NCBI RefSeq assembly: GCF_014647455.2
Contig: NZ_BMPF01000007.1
Location: 1 to 64,000 of the forward strand
From: Halarchaeum grantii
GTDB taxonomy: Archaea; Halobacteriota; Halobacteria; Halobacteriales; Halobacteriaceae
Length of the DNA stretch: 64,000 nt
Direction: 5' to 3'
Under the pieces are notes generated by a model, which did not search any database, was not told the DNA's origin, and worked only from the letters and a program-made list of their open reading frames with translations. The position numbers and the translations under genes were made by a program. This document shows positions 36,973-46,670 of this stretch, piece by piece; the stretch's first letter is position 1, and each line of letters opens with the position of its first letter.

Positions 36973-37087
36973 CTATCCCCACCCGACTATAGTAGGGTGA
37001 GAGCCTTGCGGATTCTCTCTCTATCTGCCTCATACAGTCAGGAGCACTTCGCTCACTGAACTAATCCACACGACTAATATTGCATCT

Positions 37088-37774
37088 ATGACAGAATACA
37101 CCGGCAAGCAGTGGACTGAACTGTATCATAAGAACGCGAACGAAGAGGAACCCCTAATGCCGTCGGAACCGCTTCCGTTCGTGGACGAGATTACGGCGTA
37201 TCTGAACGAATATGACCACGAAACCATCTTAGAGGCGGCCGCGGGTGAGGGTAGGAACAGCCAACGGTTCGTTACGTCCATCCCCGACCTCCACGCGTGC
37301 GACATTAGCAAAGAGGCATTGGAGGTCTGCACCGAGAGAACTGAGGGGGAGGTCACGACACGGGAGACCGATCTCCGGAATCTTCCCTACGACGATGGGC
37401 AGTTCGATGCAACGATTATGCTTGACGCGCTCACGCACTTGCGGGAAGTCGAGCTCGTCCTCCGCGAACTCATCCGGGTGACAACAGAAGGCGGCCATGT
37501 CATCTTCAATATGCCCGTCGAGGGCGACGACGCCGAGTCCACCAGTGAACTCCTTGCCGACTGGGGGGCGCTCAAAGAGTACGAGTATAGGAAGGAAGGG
37601 CACGAGGTGACGTATATGTTCATCGGGGAGCAGGATCGATTCACGACGCTACTGTCCTCTTTCGGACTTCAAATTGCGCAGGTCACGACGTGGGAATGGC
37701 GTGACCCACCTCACCCGCAGTATCGGCTTGAAGAACACGACCACAAGAACATCGTCGTCTACGCGCGGGTATAG
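37088..37774 (+). CDS. Class I SAM-dependent methyltransferase
   Basis: 228 residues. Motif I is ETILEAAAGEGRNSQRF (E-x-G-x-G variant AAAGEGRN), the acidic end of strand 2 is LHACDISKEALEVC, and motif III-like sequence is LPYDDGQFDATIMLDALTHL. This is the Methyltransf_11/25 type. The substrate is not predictable. It starts 115 bp after the HTH_10 gene and ends 17 bp before azlC. Confidence 0.8.
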   Translation: MTEYTGKQWTELYHKNANEEEPLMPSEPLPFVDEITAYLNEYDHETILEAAAGEGRNSQRFVTSIPDLHACDISKEALEVCTERTEGEVTTRETDLRNLPYDDGQFDATIMLDALTHLREVELVLRELIRVTTEGGHVIFNMPVEGDDAESTSELLADWGALKEYEYRKEGHEVTYMFIGEQDRFTTLLSSFGLQIAQVTTWEWRDPPHPQYRLEEHDHKNIVVYARV

Positions 37775-37791
37775 AAACAGCGGAGCGAACT

Positions 37792-38502
37792 ATGGAAGAA
37801 CACAATCAGTCAGAGGAGACGGAGTTTAGTCGGGAGGGCCTGTTTGCAGGAGTCCGACAAAGTACCCCTATCGCACTGGGTGTATTCACCTACGGCATTG
37901 TCTTCGGGGTTCTCGCACGGCAGTCGTCACTCGGACTCAGTGAAGCTGTGTTGATGAGTGCCTCGGTCTTCGCCGCGTCCGCACAGTTCGTCGTCCTCGA
38001 TCTCTGGGAGTCACCACTTCCGGTCATCGCTATCGTAGTCACAACGGTCGCGGTGAATCTTCGCCACCTTCTGATGGGCGCGTCGATTCAACCGTGGCTC
38101 AAACGCCTCACTCCCAAGAAAACCTACGGGATGCTGTATTTCCTGAACGACGAATCGTGGGGGCTGACGATGCGTGCCCGGTCGAACGGCGAGAACGACG
38201 CCGCATTCCTCCTCGGAAGCGGCCTTATCGTGTTCGTCGCATGGGTCAGTGCAACCGTCCTCGGCGTCTCCGTTGGCGGGCTCATCGAGAACCCCGCTAA
38301 ATACGGGCTGGACATGGCGTTTATCGCCGTCTATATCGCGCTCTTGGTCGGCGTGTGGGATGGGCGTGAGGATGCCGTTCCTGTTGGTATCGCAGCGTTG
38401 GTCGCGCTCGTCGCGTCTGTCATCATTGCGGGGAACTGGCACATCATCATCGGCGGCCTCACAGGAAGTATCGCCGGAGTCGTCAGGGATGAATATGCCT
38501 GA
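37792..38502 (+). CDS. azlC: AzlC-family amino-acid exporter, large subunit
   Basis: 236 residues with about six to seven membrane helices. The AzlC hallmark region is present: GVRQSTPIALGVFTYGIVFG, SASVFAASAQFVVLDLW and VAVNLRHLLMGASIQPWL. AzlC with AzlD exports branched-chain amino acids or analogues in bacteria; the same role is inferred here. The azlD start overlaps its last 14 bases, so the two subunits are translationally coupled. Confidence 0.88.
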   Translation: MEEHNQSEETEFSREGLFAGVRQSTPIALGVFTYGIVFGVLARQSSLGLSEAVLMSASVFAASAQFVVLDLWESPLPVIAIVVTTVAVNLRHLLMGASIQPWLKRLTPKKTYGMLYFLNDESWGLTMRARSNGENDAAFLLGSGLIVFVAWVSATVLGVSVGGLIENPAKYGLDMAFIAVYIALLVGVWDGREDAVPVGIAALVALVASVIIAGNWHIIIGGLTGSIAGVVRDEYA

Positions 38503-38815
38503 GATGCAGGTGAATATGGTTGCATTCGTCGCTATCGTTGGAATGGCTGTCGGAACGTATTTTACCCGGATTGGGGGCTATTGGTTAGTAAGCCGGGTTG
38601 ATTTGTCCCCTCGGTTCCAAGCGTGGTTGAGCTACGTTCCAGGTGCAATCTTGGTGTCGCTCATCGTGCCCGAACTCGCAAAAGGTGGTCCCGCCAAGTG
38701 GGGTGCCGCGCTCGCCGCGCTCGTCGTCGCGTGGCGCTCCGGGAACATCCTCTACGCGATGCTCGCGGGAATCGGAATTGTACTACTCCTCCGTCATCTG
38801 CCAATGGCCGCGTGA
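38489..38815 (+). CDS. azlD: AzlD-family small exporter subunit
   Basis: 108 residues from ATG 38489 (MNMPEMQVNMVAFVAIVG); further ATGs at 38495 and 38504 are alternatives. Four helices with YFTRIGGYWLVSRVDLSPRF and a LSYVPGAILVSLIVPEL segment, the conserved core of AzlD. It completes the AzlCD pair begun by the overlapping upstream gene. A longer open frame 5' of the chosen start is the shadow of azlC. Confidence 0.85.
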   Translation: MNMPEMQVNMVAFVAIVGMAVGTYFTRIGGYWLVSRVDLSPRFQAWLSYVPGAILVSLIVPELAKGGPAKWGAALAALVVAWRSGNILYAMLAGIGIVLLLRHLPMAA

Positions 38816-38894
38816 TGTCGACTCTCTCACTTCATAACACGCTACACAAGAGCGTACATGAAATCTTTCTTTAGCTCATCTCTATATGAATACT

Positions 38895-40785
38895 CTCCCT
38901 ACGGCTTAAGTACCGACAAGTAAGATATGTAAACAATGAGACGGTGCCACCCGCTCCTTGCGACGCTGACGGCAGGCGGCCTGCCCTCGCAGAGCGGGTG
39001 GTCCAGCAAGCCAGCGACCTCTGTGAACACGAAGACCACCTCACACGAGTCGTTGCTGGTCTCGATCTCCCGCTCGTAGAGATTGACGACCAGTACGAGC
39101 GGACGCCGAGCCACGGCTACAACCTTGTGCCGATGCTGCGGCTGTTCCTTTACAAGTATGCAGGCGACTACAGCGACAACGAACTTGCCGACCGTCTCGA
39201 CTCGTGGCAGTATCTCGAACTCCGCTTCGACCTCGACGGTACGCCGACGCAACAGACCCTCTCGTACACGTGGCGTTATCGCTTTGACGCCGACCTCTGC
39301 GAGCTGATAGTCGTCGCTGGCAAGGCCCTCCGACAGGAAGCCATCGAGCACGGCGTTATCCGCGACGACCGCGCGGACGCCGAAGTCGGGACTAGCCACG
39401 AGTTCGAGACAGGCGAGATTCCCGATAACCTTTCAGAGGCAAAAATCCGTGAGACAGTGCGGGCCGCCCGCCAGCACGTTTTCCCCGCGTTCGATACTGG
39501 ACGTGCCTCGAACGCCCGATACAGTGACGAGTGCATTTTCTTGATGCAGTCCTACCTCAGTCTGGCGAACTGTGGGACTGCACAGGGAACGAAGCGATTC
39601 GCACGGATGAGCCGCCGCGACGAGACCCCACACAGCGACACCCATCTCCGGGCGATCAAGAAACTCGGGAAGCCCACCGGCTGCCAATCCACACTTACCG
39701 AGTACCGTGGTACTGGGCGCAAGTATCGGACTGAACCGTGGCAGCGCGTTTCCGAGGAGCTACAGGACGGCTTCAGCACGGCAGTCGGGAACACGATTGA
39801 CACGATTCGGGACACGAAGCCGTTCCGCGAGCCAGTCGTCGCAGCCATCGACATCACTGACACGGCGTTCTACCCTTCACCGTGGGAAGACTACGACGAG
39901 GGCATAGCGAGAGACGACTTTCCAGCGCCCGTGAACGGCCTCAAAGAGCGAGGCAAACGCGGCTATCAGTTTTCGACGCTCACCATCGTTGGCGACAACA
40001 TCCCACTCATCCTCGCCGTCGAACCGATTCGGGATGCATCCTACTGGGAGGATGACGACGTGGAGACGCGAAGCCGCGCTGAGGTCGTCGTGTGCTGTTG
40101 GAAGAAGCGAGCAAGCACGTGGACGTCCATCTCGTGATGGCTGACCGCGAGTTCGATGGCCATGACGTCCTCCACACGCTCGACAGCCACGACATCACCT
40201 ACCTCATCCCCAAGCGCAAGTACGCCGACGATCTGGAAGGCGTCGCGAGGGTTGACGACCACCCGGTTGCGGACGTAGGTGTGGAACCCGACGTGGAGTT
40301 GGGCGTCGACGGCGAGGTGAGCCACGAGGTGAACTTCATGTACGTCCCCTCGACCGAGAAGGACGGCGATTATGCAGTGTTCCTGACGAACCGCGACGAC
40401 GTGGTTCCCGAGGACGTTCGAGGGCTGTGTAACCGCTATAGTCGTCGGTGGGAGATCGAGAACGAGTACAAGCAGATCAAGAAGTTCCTCCCAACGATGG
40501 CCTCCACAGACTACCGCGTTCGGTGTTTCAACTTCCTGTTCGGGTGCCTGCTGTACAACGTGTGGCGGCTTGCAGACTATTTGTTGAAGTTGGATGTCGG
40601 GAAGCCGATTCGTGACGAGCCCGTGCTGACGACAGGTGAGGCCATTGAGTTGCTCGCCTGTTTCCTCGTTCCATACGGATAGCCGACGCTGGGTTCCTCT
40701 CGTGTTCTAGTCGGGTCCATAGCGATAGCTGTCGCGTCCGCTCTCGTTTTCGCGCCTTCCTGTTGACCTCTGAATAAGTAGGGAG
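38895..40785 (+). mobile_element. IS4-superfamily element (borders tentative)
   Basis: CTCCCTAC at 38895-38902 is inverted at 40778-40785 (GTAGGGAG) around the broken transposase. Eight bases is short evidence; the element body is certain, the exact ends are not. Confidence 0.45.
38944..40682 (+). pseudogene. IS4-superfamily transposase with one frameshift
   Basis: The first frame covers the N-terminal helical region and the first DDE Asp (VVAAIDITDTAFYPS) up to SRAEVV near 40085, then slips; the second frame continues from LLEEASKHVDVHLVMADREF with the second Asp, through YSRRWEIENEYKQIK (Y-x2-R-x3-E-x6-K), to the stop at 40682. One lost or gained base near 40090 inactivates it. Overall about 545 residues if repaired, a diverged relative of the intact transposase at 17889-19556. 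Confidence 0.85.
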
Positions 40786-40880
40786 CTACACTCACTAGTT
40801 GCCTCACTTCGTCGTCCCTGAATCACCCGCGAGATCGCCTGCTTTCGTTTGTAGATTCGCTATCCTCCGAAGTTGTGGTA

Positions 40881-40925
40881 GTTGAGACCGACCTTCTCAA
40901 TGCATACGGGCTCATCTGGATGAGG
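40881..40925 (+). repeat. Intergenic hairpin repeat, copy 2
   Basis: GTTGAGACCGACCTTCTCAA then TGCATACGG and CTGGATGAGG, matching 22641-22700 with a deletion in the middle and a weakened stem. It lies in the 300-bp gene-free gap between the IS4 relic and the 40994 gene, where nothing else was recognised. Confidence 0.55.
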
Positions 40926-40993
40926 TGTGAGCTTTGATTCAGGAATGTCTGAGTGAATGTGCTGTTCGGTAGACTGTTGGAGTGTAACGGTAG

Positions 40994-41182
40994 CTACTCT
41001 GGCTCGGTTGAAGAGATCCTGCTCATTCCAACGTAGAAAACTACTGTTAACACGATAGCCAGAACCAATCCTGCAACTATGGGGAAAATACCTGTCGGGT
41101 CTGGGCTGAGTATGAACGCACCTGAAAATCCAACGAACAACCCAAGTAAGATGGATACAAGACCCCGAACAAGCTGATGCAT
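40994..41182 (-). CDS. Small double-spanning membrane protein
   Basis: 62 residues from the ATG at 41182 (MHQLVRGLVSILLGLFVG). Two helices (LVSILLGLFVGFSGAFIL; IVAGLVLAIVLTVVFYVG) with a short DPTGIFP turn and an acidic tail SRISSTEPE. No family recognised. Isolated on its strand. Confidence 0.45.
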   Translation of the reverse strand: MHQLVRGLVSILLGLFVGFSGAFILSPDPTGIFPIVAGLVLAIVLTVVFYVGMSRISSTEPE

Positions 41183-41607
41183 ATTCCCCAATCGCGTCGA
41201 ATATCAGATAAGGCTATTGTCCCAGATAATTCGTCGCCCTTCGATATAACATACTACTGAATCTACCGGACATACCAGACACTCATCACTCTACCAACAT
41301 AAGTCTTCGTCCGTACCGCTTCGAGTGTCACTCCAAGTGATTGCAGCCAGCTGGTCAAGTAGTCCTGTACCAGTTGCAACACCGGTCTGTGTTCCGGTGG
41401 GTGATAGTACCGAATTAGCGTAGTGTAGTAGAATGGATAGACGGCAATTCTATCCTCTTTACACCAATAATACCGACAAGTTCCGATAGTTTGGATACTA
41501 CTCATACGATAGGCGGTCCGCCAATATGAGCGAATATCGAGATAGTCCCTCTTCCGTCGACATTTAAGTTCTTCGTTGACGCAGAAGACGACGAGAGGCC
41601 CTCCACA
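41183..41607. other. Gap with a doubtful ORF
   Basis: About 425 bp. The minus strand is open from 41506 to 41263 (MSSIQTIGTCRYYWCKEDRI) but the product is basic and Tyr-rich, unlike resident proteins, so it is not called as a gene. The region before 41608 should hold the promoter of the CARF-like gene (CATTTAAGTTC at about 41560). Confidence 0.35.
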
Positions 41608-42360
41608 ATGCAGACGATCAACGAAATCCATATTGCGCCGCTGCGTTTCGAGTATGATCGCGTCCTCGGCGCCGCTGAACGCTATGGAATTGATACCATT
41701 TACCTACTTGAACACGAGGAGCGGGATACGGAACAGCCGGCGTACCACTCAGAGCTCGTCGACGAACTCAACGATATGGGGGTTACGGTGCGAACTCGAA
41801 CAATCAACCTGTTCGACGTCTACGACGTGCTCGGTAGGGTTACGACACTCATCACCCAGCACGCCGACGACATTGTCCGTGTGAACGTCTCGAGTGGATC
41901 AAAACTCTCGGCGGTCGGTGCGACAATCGCGTGTATGGCGACGGACGCGACAGCATACTATGCATACCCGGAAACATACGCACACGACGGACGTGAGGAG
42001 CCAGTAAGCCACGGCTACGCCGAAGACGAAGTCCTCCCCTCGTATCCGATCGAATCACCAACAACCGACCAAGTCGCCGTGATGTCGTTTCTCGACGAGA
42101 CGAATACAGGCGTCCATACTGCCAAGAAAAAAGACATCATCGAATACGCGGAAGAGAGCGCTCTCTCGTTCATCGCGGACAATCAACCAGCGAATGACAA
42201 AGCAAAGTTCGCGCTGTTGAACGCGAACGTCGTCGACCCACTCGTCGCGAACGGCTATCTCGCAATCGAGCGCGTCGGTCGACAAAAGCAAGTTTCACTC
42301 ACTGAAACTGGCGAGGCTGTACTTCGCGCGTTTGAGCACAAACTCCGCTGTTTCGATTGA
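41608..42360 (+). CDS. CARF-like / DUF6293-type regulator (HFX_2341 family)
   Basis: 250 residues. The N-terminal ~140 residues form a Rossmann-like CARF-type domain: EIHIAPLRFEYDRVLGAAER, NLFDVYDVLGRVTTLI and VRVNVSSGSKLSAVGATIAC, the last being the phosphate-binding S-x-G-S/T-K loop typical of CARF proteins. The C-terminal ~100 residues are a winged helix (TAKKKDIIEYAEESALSFIA ... RVGRQKQVSLTETGEAVLRA). CARF regulators sense nucleotide ligands (cyclic oligoadenylates in type III CRISPR signalling); no CRISPR array or cas gene is in this window, so the ligand here is unknown. Confidence 0.78.
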   Translation: MQTINEIHIAPLRFEYDRVLGAAERYGIDTIYLLEHEERDTEQPAYHSELVDELNDMGVTVRTRTINLFDVYDVLGRVTTLITQHADDIVRVNVSSGSKLSAVGATIACMATDATAYYAYPETYAHDGREEPVSHGYAEDEVLPSYPIESPTTDQVAVMSFLDETNTGVHTAKKKDIIEYAEESALSFIADNQPANDKAKFALLNANVVDPLVANGYLAIERVGRQKQVSLTETGEAVLRAFEHKLRCFD

Positions 42361-42664
42361 AGGCATCTCGGTAATATTGGCGCTGGCTACAGTACCGATA
42401 TCGAAGTATTGAACACCTGATGGGATTGTACCCTTGATGGGGTAGCGCAGTCCCTGCTGACCGCCCTCCCTCCTGATCCACTTCGCACAAGCTTGGCTAA
42501 AGCACCTGGTCAGTGGGCATTCAGAGGGAGCGCACGAACTACACTCTAAAAATCCATAGACGTTACCGACAATCAGTAGGCAACCAACGATAACAAGCTC
42601 CTCTAGCTGAAATACCCGGATCTGTTAAACTCCTATCTGATAGATATCTTTCCCGGTAGAACAG
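42361..42664. other. Gene-free gap
   Basis: About 300 bp after the CARF-like gene and before the IS5-like element. No gene or RNA recognised. Confidence 0.4.
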
Positions 42665-43723
42665 CTGTTAGGTAAACTTGTGAACTGTTCGACAACTGTG
42701 CTCTAGGATGATCATCAAAGATTAATAAATCTTGAATAACAGACGTGAGTTATGGAAAAGCATCCGAAACCACAACAAGGGACGAACGAGATGTGATCTG
42801 GCACCGGGTAGGGGCATACTGGCTCTGTTGAAATCCTCAGAGAGTTACAGGTTCGCCCGGTAGTTTGACCGAATGCAGGCCCTCCCGAAGTCGCGGTTAC
42901 TCCGGTTTGTTGAGCAGGCGTATCACTTGGCTCGGCGAGCTGTCGCTCGGTACTCCTCGAAGTTCTCGAAACGCCGGTACACACTCCATCAGCACATCGT
43001 TCTGCTGTGTCTCAAGGTTCGGAAGAATACAACGTACCGGACGCTTCTCGACGAACTCATCGAGATGCCCCGGATTCGGAGCGCCATTGACCTTGAGGAA
43101 ATCCCGTCGCCCTCGACGCTGTGTAAAGCGTTCAATCGACTCAAAATGGCTGTTTGGCGAGTTCTTCTCAATCTCTCGGTCACACTCCTCCCGACCAACG
43201 GGGTCATCGGTATCGACGCCTCCGGGTTCGACCGGAGTCACGCCTCGAAGCACTACACGAAGCGAACGAAGTTGACGATTCAGCAGTTGAAAGTCACGCT
43301 TCTCGTAGACACGAGGTCGAATGCGGTTCTCGACGTACACGTGACGACGACGCGAAAACACGATTCGCGGATTGCGCCGTCGCTCATCAAGCGAAACACT
43401 GGAGAAGTAGCGATTCTCCTCGGCGATAAGGGATACGACGACCAGAAGGTTCGTGCGTTAGCTCGTGAGACTGGTGTTCGTCCGCTCATCAAGCACCGCG
43501 AGTTCTCGTCGCTTCACAAGGCGTGGAACGCTCGACTGGACGCCGATCTCTACGGACAGCGCAGTCAGAACGAGACCGTAAATTCTCGCCTCAAACGCAA
43601 GTACGGCGCATTCGTCCGCTCACGGCGCTGGTGGAAGCAGTTCCGTGAACTCGTTGTCGGTTGTCTCACTCATAACATCGACAAGGCACTCTGAACGTTA
43701 GATATGCTAGCTTTACCTAACAG
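42665..43723 (+). mobile_element. IS5-like insertion sequence with perfect 12-bp inverted repeats
   Basis: CTGTTAGGTAAA at 42665-42676 is exactly inverted at 43712-43723. The transposase gene lies close to the right end. A GGCTCTGTTGAAATCC motif at 42821 inside the element, also seen at 62165 and in the 64-bp repeats, suggests an older element end or a nested element; borders could therefore be 42821-43723. No target duplication is obvious. Confidence 0.65.
42873..43694 (+). CDS. IS5-family transposase, intact
   Basis: 273 residues, usual length. DDE motifs: VIGIDASGFDRSHASKHYTK (first Asp), AILLGDKGYDDQKVRALARE (second Asp), RSQNETVNSRLKRKYGAFVR (Glu with downstream R/K). N-terminal helical region KRRYTLHQHIVLLCLKVRKN. 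Same superfamily as the broken transposase at 35068-35890. It appears able to make a full-length transposase. Confidence 0.9.
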   Translation: MQALPKSRLLRFVEQAYHLARRAVARYSSKFSKRRYTLHQHIVLLCLKVRKNTTYRTLLDELIEMPRIRSAIDLEEIPSPSTLCKAFNRLKMAVWRVLLNLSVTLLPTNGVIGIDASGFDRSHASKHYTKRTKLTIQQLKVTLLVDTRSNAVLDVHVTTTRKHDSRIAPSLIKRNTGEVAILLGDKGYDDQKVRALARETGVRPLIKHREFSSLHKAWNARLDADLYGQRSQNETVNSRLKRKYGAFVRSRRWWKQFRELVVGCLTHNIDKAL

Positions 43724-43912
43724 GAGTTTCGGACTTTCTTCAGGATAAAGAAACTGTGGACCGCACAACTACTATCGATTAATACACGAATAGTTTGCTG
43801 AGCTCGCTTAACTGGACAGTCCCCTTTCAGTCATACTTCGTCCGTATTAGTGGAGTCGCCAGTACTCGGTCAAAGCAGATGGCTTAACCCAGCAGCGTCT
43901 CTTAGCGCGACT

Positions 43913-44368
43913 ATGACCTACGAGAACCTCGACGCCGAGCTGATAAATGCCCTTCTCGGTGACGGACGGGCAAGCCTCCGGAGTCTCTCAGAGCAGTTGG
44001 ACGTGTCAGTCACAACGATCTCGAACCACACAGACGATCTCGAACAGGATGGAATCATCACGGGTTACTCCCCAGTAATCGACTATGGGGAGCTTAGCTA
44101 CGATGTGACGGCGGTCTTGCAGCTGAAAGCAGCGGGTGGAGCACTCCCCGATCTCGCCGAACGACTTGGTGCGCACGATCAGATGATCTCTGTCTATGAG
44201 GTAACAGGCAATTACGACATCATCGCCATCGGGAAATTCCGCGATACCGACCACATGAACGCGCTCATCAAGGAACTCCTCAGCGACGCCGCCATCGAGC
44301 AGTCCTCCACAAGCGTCGTCCTCAACGCCGCCGCCGAAAACGAGCAGTTCGAACTCGACGTCGAGTAA
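43913..44368 (+). CDS. Lrp/AsnC-family transcriptional regulator
   Basis: 151 residues from ATG 43913 ([20 protein letters not shown]); the frame upstream is not coding-like. N-terminal HTH at about 10-55 ([38 protein letters not shown]), then the RAM/AsnC effector domain with [20 protein letters not shown] and [15 protein letters not shown]. It binds DNA as an oligomer and may sense amino acids or act as a global regulator. It converges with the histone-fold gene 26 bp away. Confidence 0.88.
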   Translation: MTYENLDAELINALLGDGRASLRSLSEQLDVSVTTISNHTDDLEQDGIITGYSPVIDYGELSYDVTAVLQLKAAGGALPDLAERLGAHDQMISVYEVTGNYDIIAIGKFRDTDHMNALIKELLSDAAIEQSSTSVVLNAAAENEQFELDVE

Positions 44369-44393
44369 CGCCTGAAAGCCTGTGTGAACCGAT

Positions 44394-44561
44394 CTAGAGG
44401 TCGCGGGGCTGGACGGTCTTGCGACCGTTCGCCTCAGCACGTGCGGCGGCCTCCTCGAGGAGTTCTTCGACCTCCTCATCGATCGCCTCGTAGAAGTCGC
44501 CGGCGACGTTCTTCTCTGCTAGTGCGTCCTTGACTGCGGCTTTGACGACAAGATCCGACAT
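44394..44561 (-). CDS. Small histone-fold protein (DUF1931-like)
   Basis: 55 residues from the ATG at 44561 (MSDLVVKAAVKDALAEKNVA); the longer frame adds nine non-conserved residues. Three helices: VKAAVKDALAEK, AGDFYEAIDEEVEELLEEAAARA, TVQPRDL. A long central helix ending A-x-A-N-x-R-K-T-V-Q-x-R-D is characteristic of archaeal histone-fold proteins of the haloarchaeal DUF1931 group. It may bind DNA or serve as a dimeric scaffold, but is more acidic than DNA-packing histones. Confidence 0.75.
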   Translation of the reverse strand: MSDLVVKAAVKDALAEKNVAGDFYEAIDEEVEELLEEAAARAEANGRKTVQPRDL

Positions 44562-44686
44562 ACAGCGTCGGGTTCGCACGTCTCCCACTTATAACGAGGG
44601 GCAGACAGGGGGAATAAGAGTGAATCAGCTGATAAGAATACGAAGAGGGTTAATCTGCCGCTCGAGTACTATTGGACGAACCCTCC

Positions 44687-45165
44687 CCCCCCGTCATCGA
44701 TGTGTAAATCGAAATGAGGTGAGGGGTTTCTCGTAGTAGAAACACCAATAGAAGTCGTTAACTCCTCTTAGGAAGCAAGAGAGTAACCAAGAAGGGATAT
44801 TAGATATTATCTCCAAAGAGATTATTGTCTGACGAGGATTTAAGTAAAAGGGAGGGTTACCAAACCCGTAATGCAGATAATGAATATAGAAAGTTCAAAG
44901 AGAATTCTGTTGTTAGATATAACTACCTCCTAGGCCAGCTAGTCGTGTTTAGCAATAGACTGCATGGTGCAGCCTCTCCTCAGCTGATTACCCTCGTCTG
45001 TAATTTAGTCGCTCGCCCTCTAATTCTTGTATATCCCATCGATTTACACATCGATGGCGGGGGGGGAGGGGGAATCCTTCGCCCTCCCATCTTCTTCCAA
45101 GTACTGATACAGATCCCTCAAGACACTCCCTGTGCCCTCACAGTTTACACATCGATGACGGGGGG
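44687..45165. other. Replication-origin repeats (ORB-like) downstream of orc1/cdc6
   Basis: Three copies of the 22-bp element CCCCCCGTCATCGATGTGTA AA: plus orientation at 44687-44708, minus orientation at 45043-45064 (GGC instead of GAC core) and 45144-45165. They have the form of haloarchaeal origin recognition boxes with a G/C string at one end. The 45166-45189 gap leads directly into the orc gene's stop. No gene is credible in this stretch. Confidence 0.8.
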
Positions 45166-45189
45166 TGGGTGAGGAAAAGATCGAGCTCG

Positions 45190-46650
45190 CTAGCTATTCT
45201 GGAACTCTCTCAGTTGTGCATTTACAACGGATCGCAGCAGGTCCGTCTGGCTCGAAATCGCCTCCAGTCGAGTATCCTCGACGATCCGGTCCATAATTGC
45301 GACCGGATCACCGGTAAATGTGAACTCCATATACATCCCACCACCGCGACCACGACTTTTTCTGGAAGTCGACACTAAACCATATGTCGAGAGTTCTTTG
45401 ACGTACTTGACGTACGTTTCCCGAGTCATCTGATCCGCGTCTAACTCATCCGTAACCCACTGGTAAATCTTGAACCCGACTGGACTCGGCACGGAACTTC
45501 CCGTCTGCTTCGAGTACCGCGTCACAGCAGCGGTTGAGTACAGCGATATCTTCTTCTGAGTCGTCAGTCCCTCCACGAGCTTCAGGGATCGATCCTTGTC
45601 GATTTCTTCCTGTGACTCACGAACGTGGTCTTCACTGACTGCGTCATCGCCTCGTTCGTCGGCTAAGTCCCCCGCACCTCGGAATAGATCAATGGCTTTT
45701 CGAGCATCGCCGTGACTCTGGGCAGCAAATGCAGACACCAGGGGAATCACGTCGCCTTTGAGTGCGTCCTTCCGGAATGCGTCTTTTCGATTCTTGAGAA
45801 TTTCACGGAGCTGGTTTGCGTCATAGTCCGGGAAGTAGACGTCGCGAGGATTGAATGAACTCTCCGCACGACCGTCGATGTCCTCCATGAATTTCGGGTC
45901 ATTCGTCAGAGCCGCAACAGACACGCGCCCCTCAATCTCGTTCGTATTGCTCGCCCGTGAAAGCTGATAGAGTAATTTCGAGTATGCGGGTTCATCGTTC
46001 GCTCGCCGTCCCACCAACAAGTCGATTTCGTCGAGAATGAAGATGACCGAGTCGTAATTCTCGTTGATGAGCTCGTAGAGCCGACGGTACTTCCGCTTTG
46101 TGGACACTCCAGTCTCAGGAACGCCAACCTCTGAGTTCGTATTGCTCGCGACGGTTTGCACTAACTCGTAGACTGCTTGGTCAAGCGTGTTGATCGGCTG
46201 GCAGTTGATGTCTATGACCCCGAAACGTTCACCCTTCGACTTACAGAGGTCGATAATCTGGTGTGTTACTGCTCCGATTATGAGTGACTTTCCAGTCCCA
46301 GCGGGCCCGTACAGTAGCATATTCGGCGGCCGGTTGCCTTGTAGAGTCGGCTTGAGGTAGCTGACGACGGATTCGAGTTGCTCGTCGCGTCCGACAATCC
46401 GTTCTTCGTCGATGATTGTATCCGGCTCAACGAGATCCCTGTTGACGAAGACTGATTCTCTTCCGTCCTCATCGAACATCTCTCGTATCGTCCGCTGGCC
46501 GCTCTCGTCGGAACTCTCTTCCTCACCCCGCTTCTCTTGGGTCTCTGCTTCTCCTTCTGCAATCTCGTCAGTTCTCTGCATTCCACTGGGCGAGTCCTCG
46601 CTACTCTCTACTGTAGATTGATTTGCCCCACTGGAATCGCTACCGACCAT
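45190..46650 (-). CDS. orc: Orc1/Cdc6 replication initiator
   Basis: 486 residues from ATG 46650 (MVGSDSSGANQSTVESSEDS); a TATA box 26 bp upstream supports this start. An acidic, disordered N-terminal extension (~1-65) is followed by the AAA+ core: Walker A GPAGTGKS at 115-122, Walker B VIFILDEIDLLVG with Asp207-Glu208, sensor-1 VAALTNDP. A C-terminal winged helix follows (about 395-470: GFKIYQWVTDELDADQMTRE, SRKSRGRGGGMYMEFTFTG). It binds the flanking origin repeats and loads MCM. The long acidic extension is usual for haloarchaeal plasmid or secondary-origin Orc proteins. Confidence 0.93.
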   Translation of the reverse strand: MVGSDSSGANQSTVESSEDSPSGMQRTDEIAEGEAETQEKRGEEESSDESGQRTIREMFDEDGRESVFVNRDLVEPDTIIDEERIVGRDEQLESVVSYLKPTLQGNRPPNMLLYGPAGTGKSLIIGAVTHQIIDLCKSKGERFGVIDINCQPINTLDQAVYELVQTVASNTNSEVGVPETGVSTKRKYRRLYELINENYDSVIFILDEIDLLVGRRANDEPAYSKLLYQLSRASNTNEIEGRVSVAALTNDPKFMEDIDGRAESSFNPRDVYFPDYDANQLREILKNRKDAFRKDALKGDVIPLVSAFAAQSHGDARKAIDLFRGAGDLADERGDDAVSEDHVRESQEEIDKDRSLKLVEGLTTQKKISLYSTAAVTRYSKQTGSSVPSPVGFKIYQWVTDELDADQMTRETYVKYVKELSTYGLVSTSRKSRGRGGGMYMEFTFTGDPVAIMDRIVEDTRLEAISSQTDLLRSVVNAQLREFQNS

Positions 46651-46670
46651 ACCCTCCGTGCAGGTCCAAG

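Noticed and set aside
44825-45172. Plus-strand ORF of 115 residues over the downstream origin repeats
   Set aside because: It reads through two origin boxes (giving a Gly run) and has no conserved features; the region is better explained as origin DNA.
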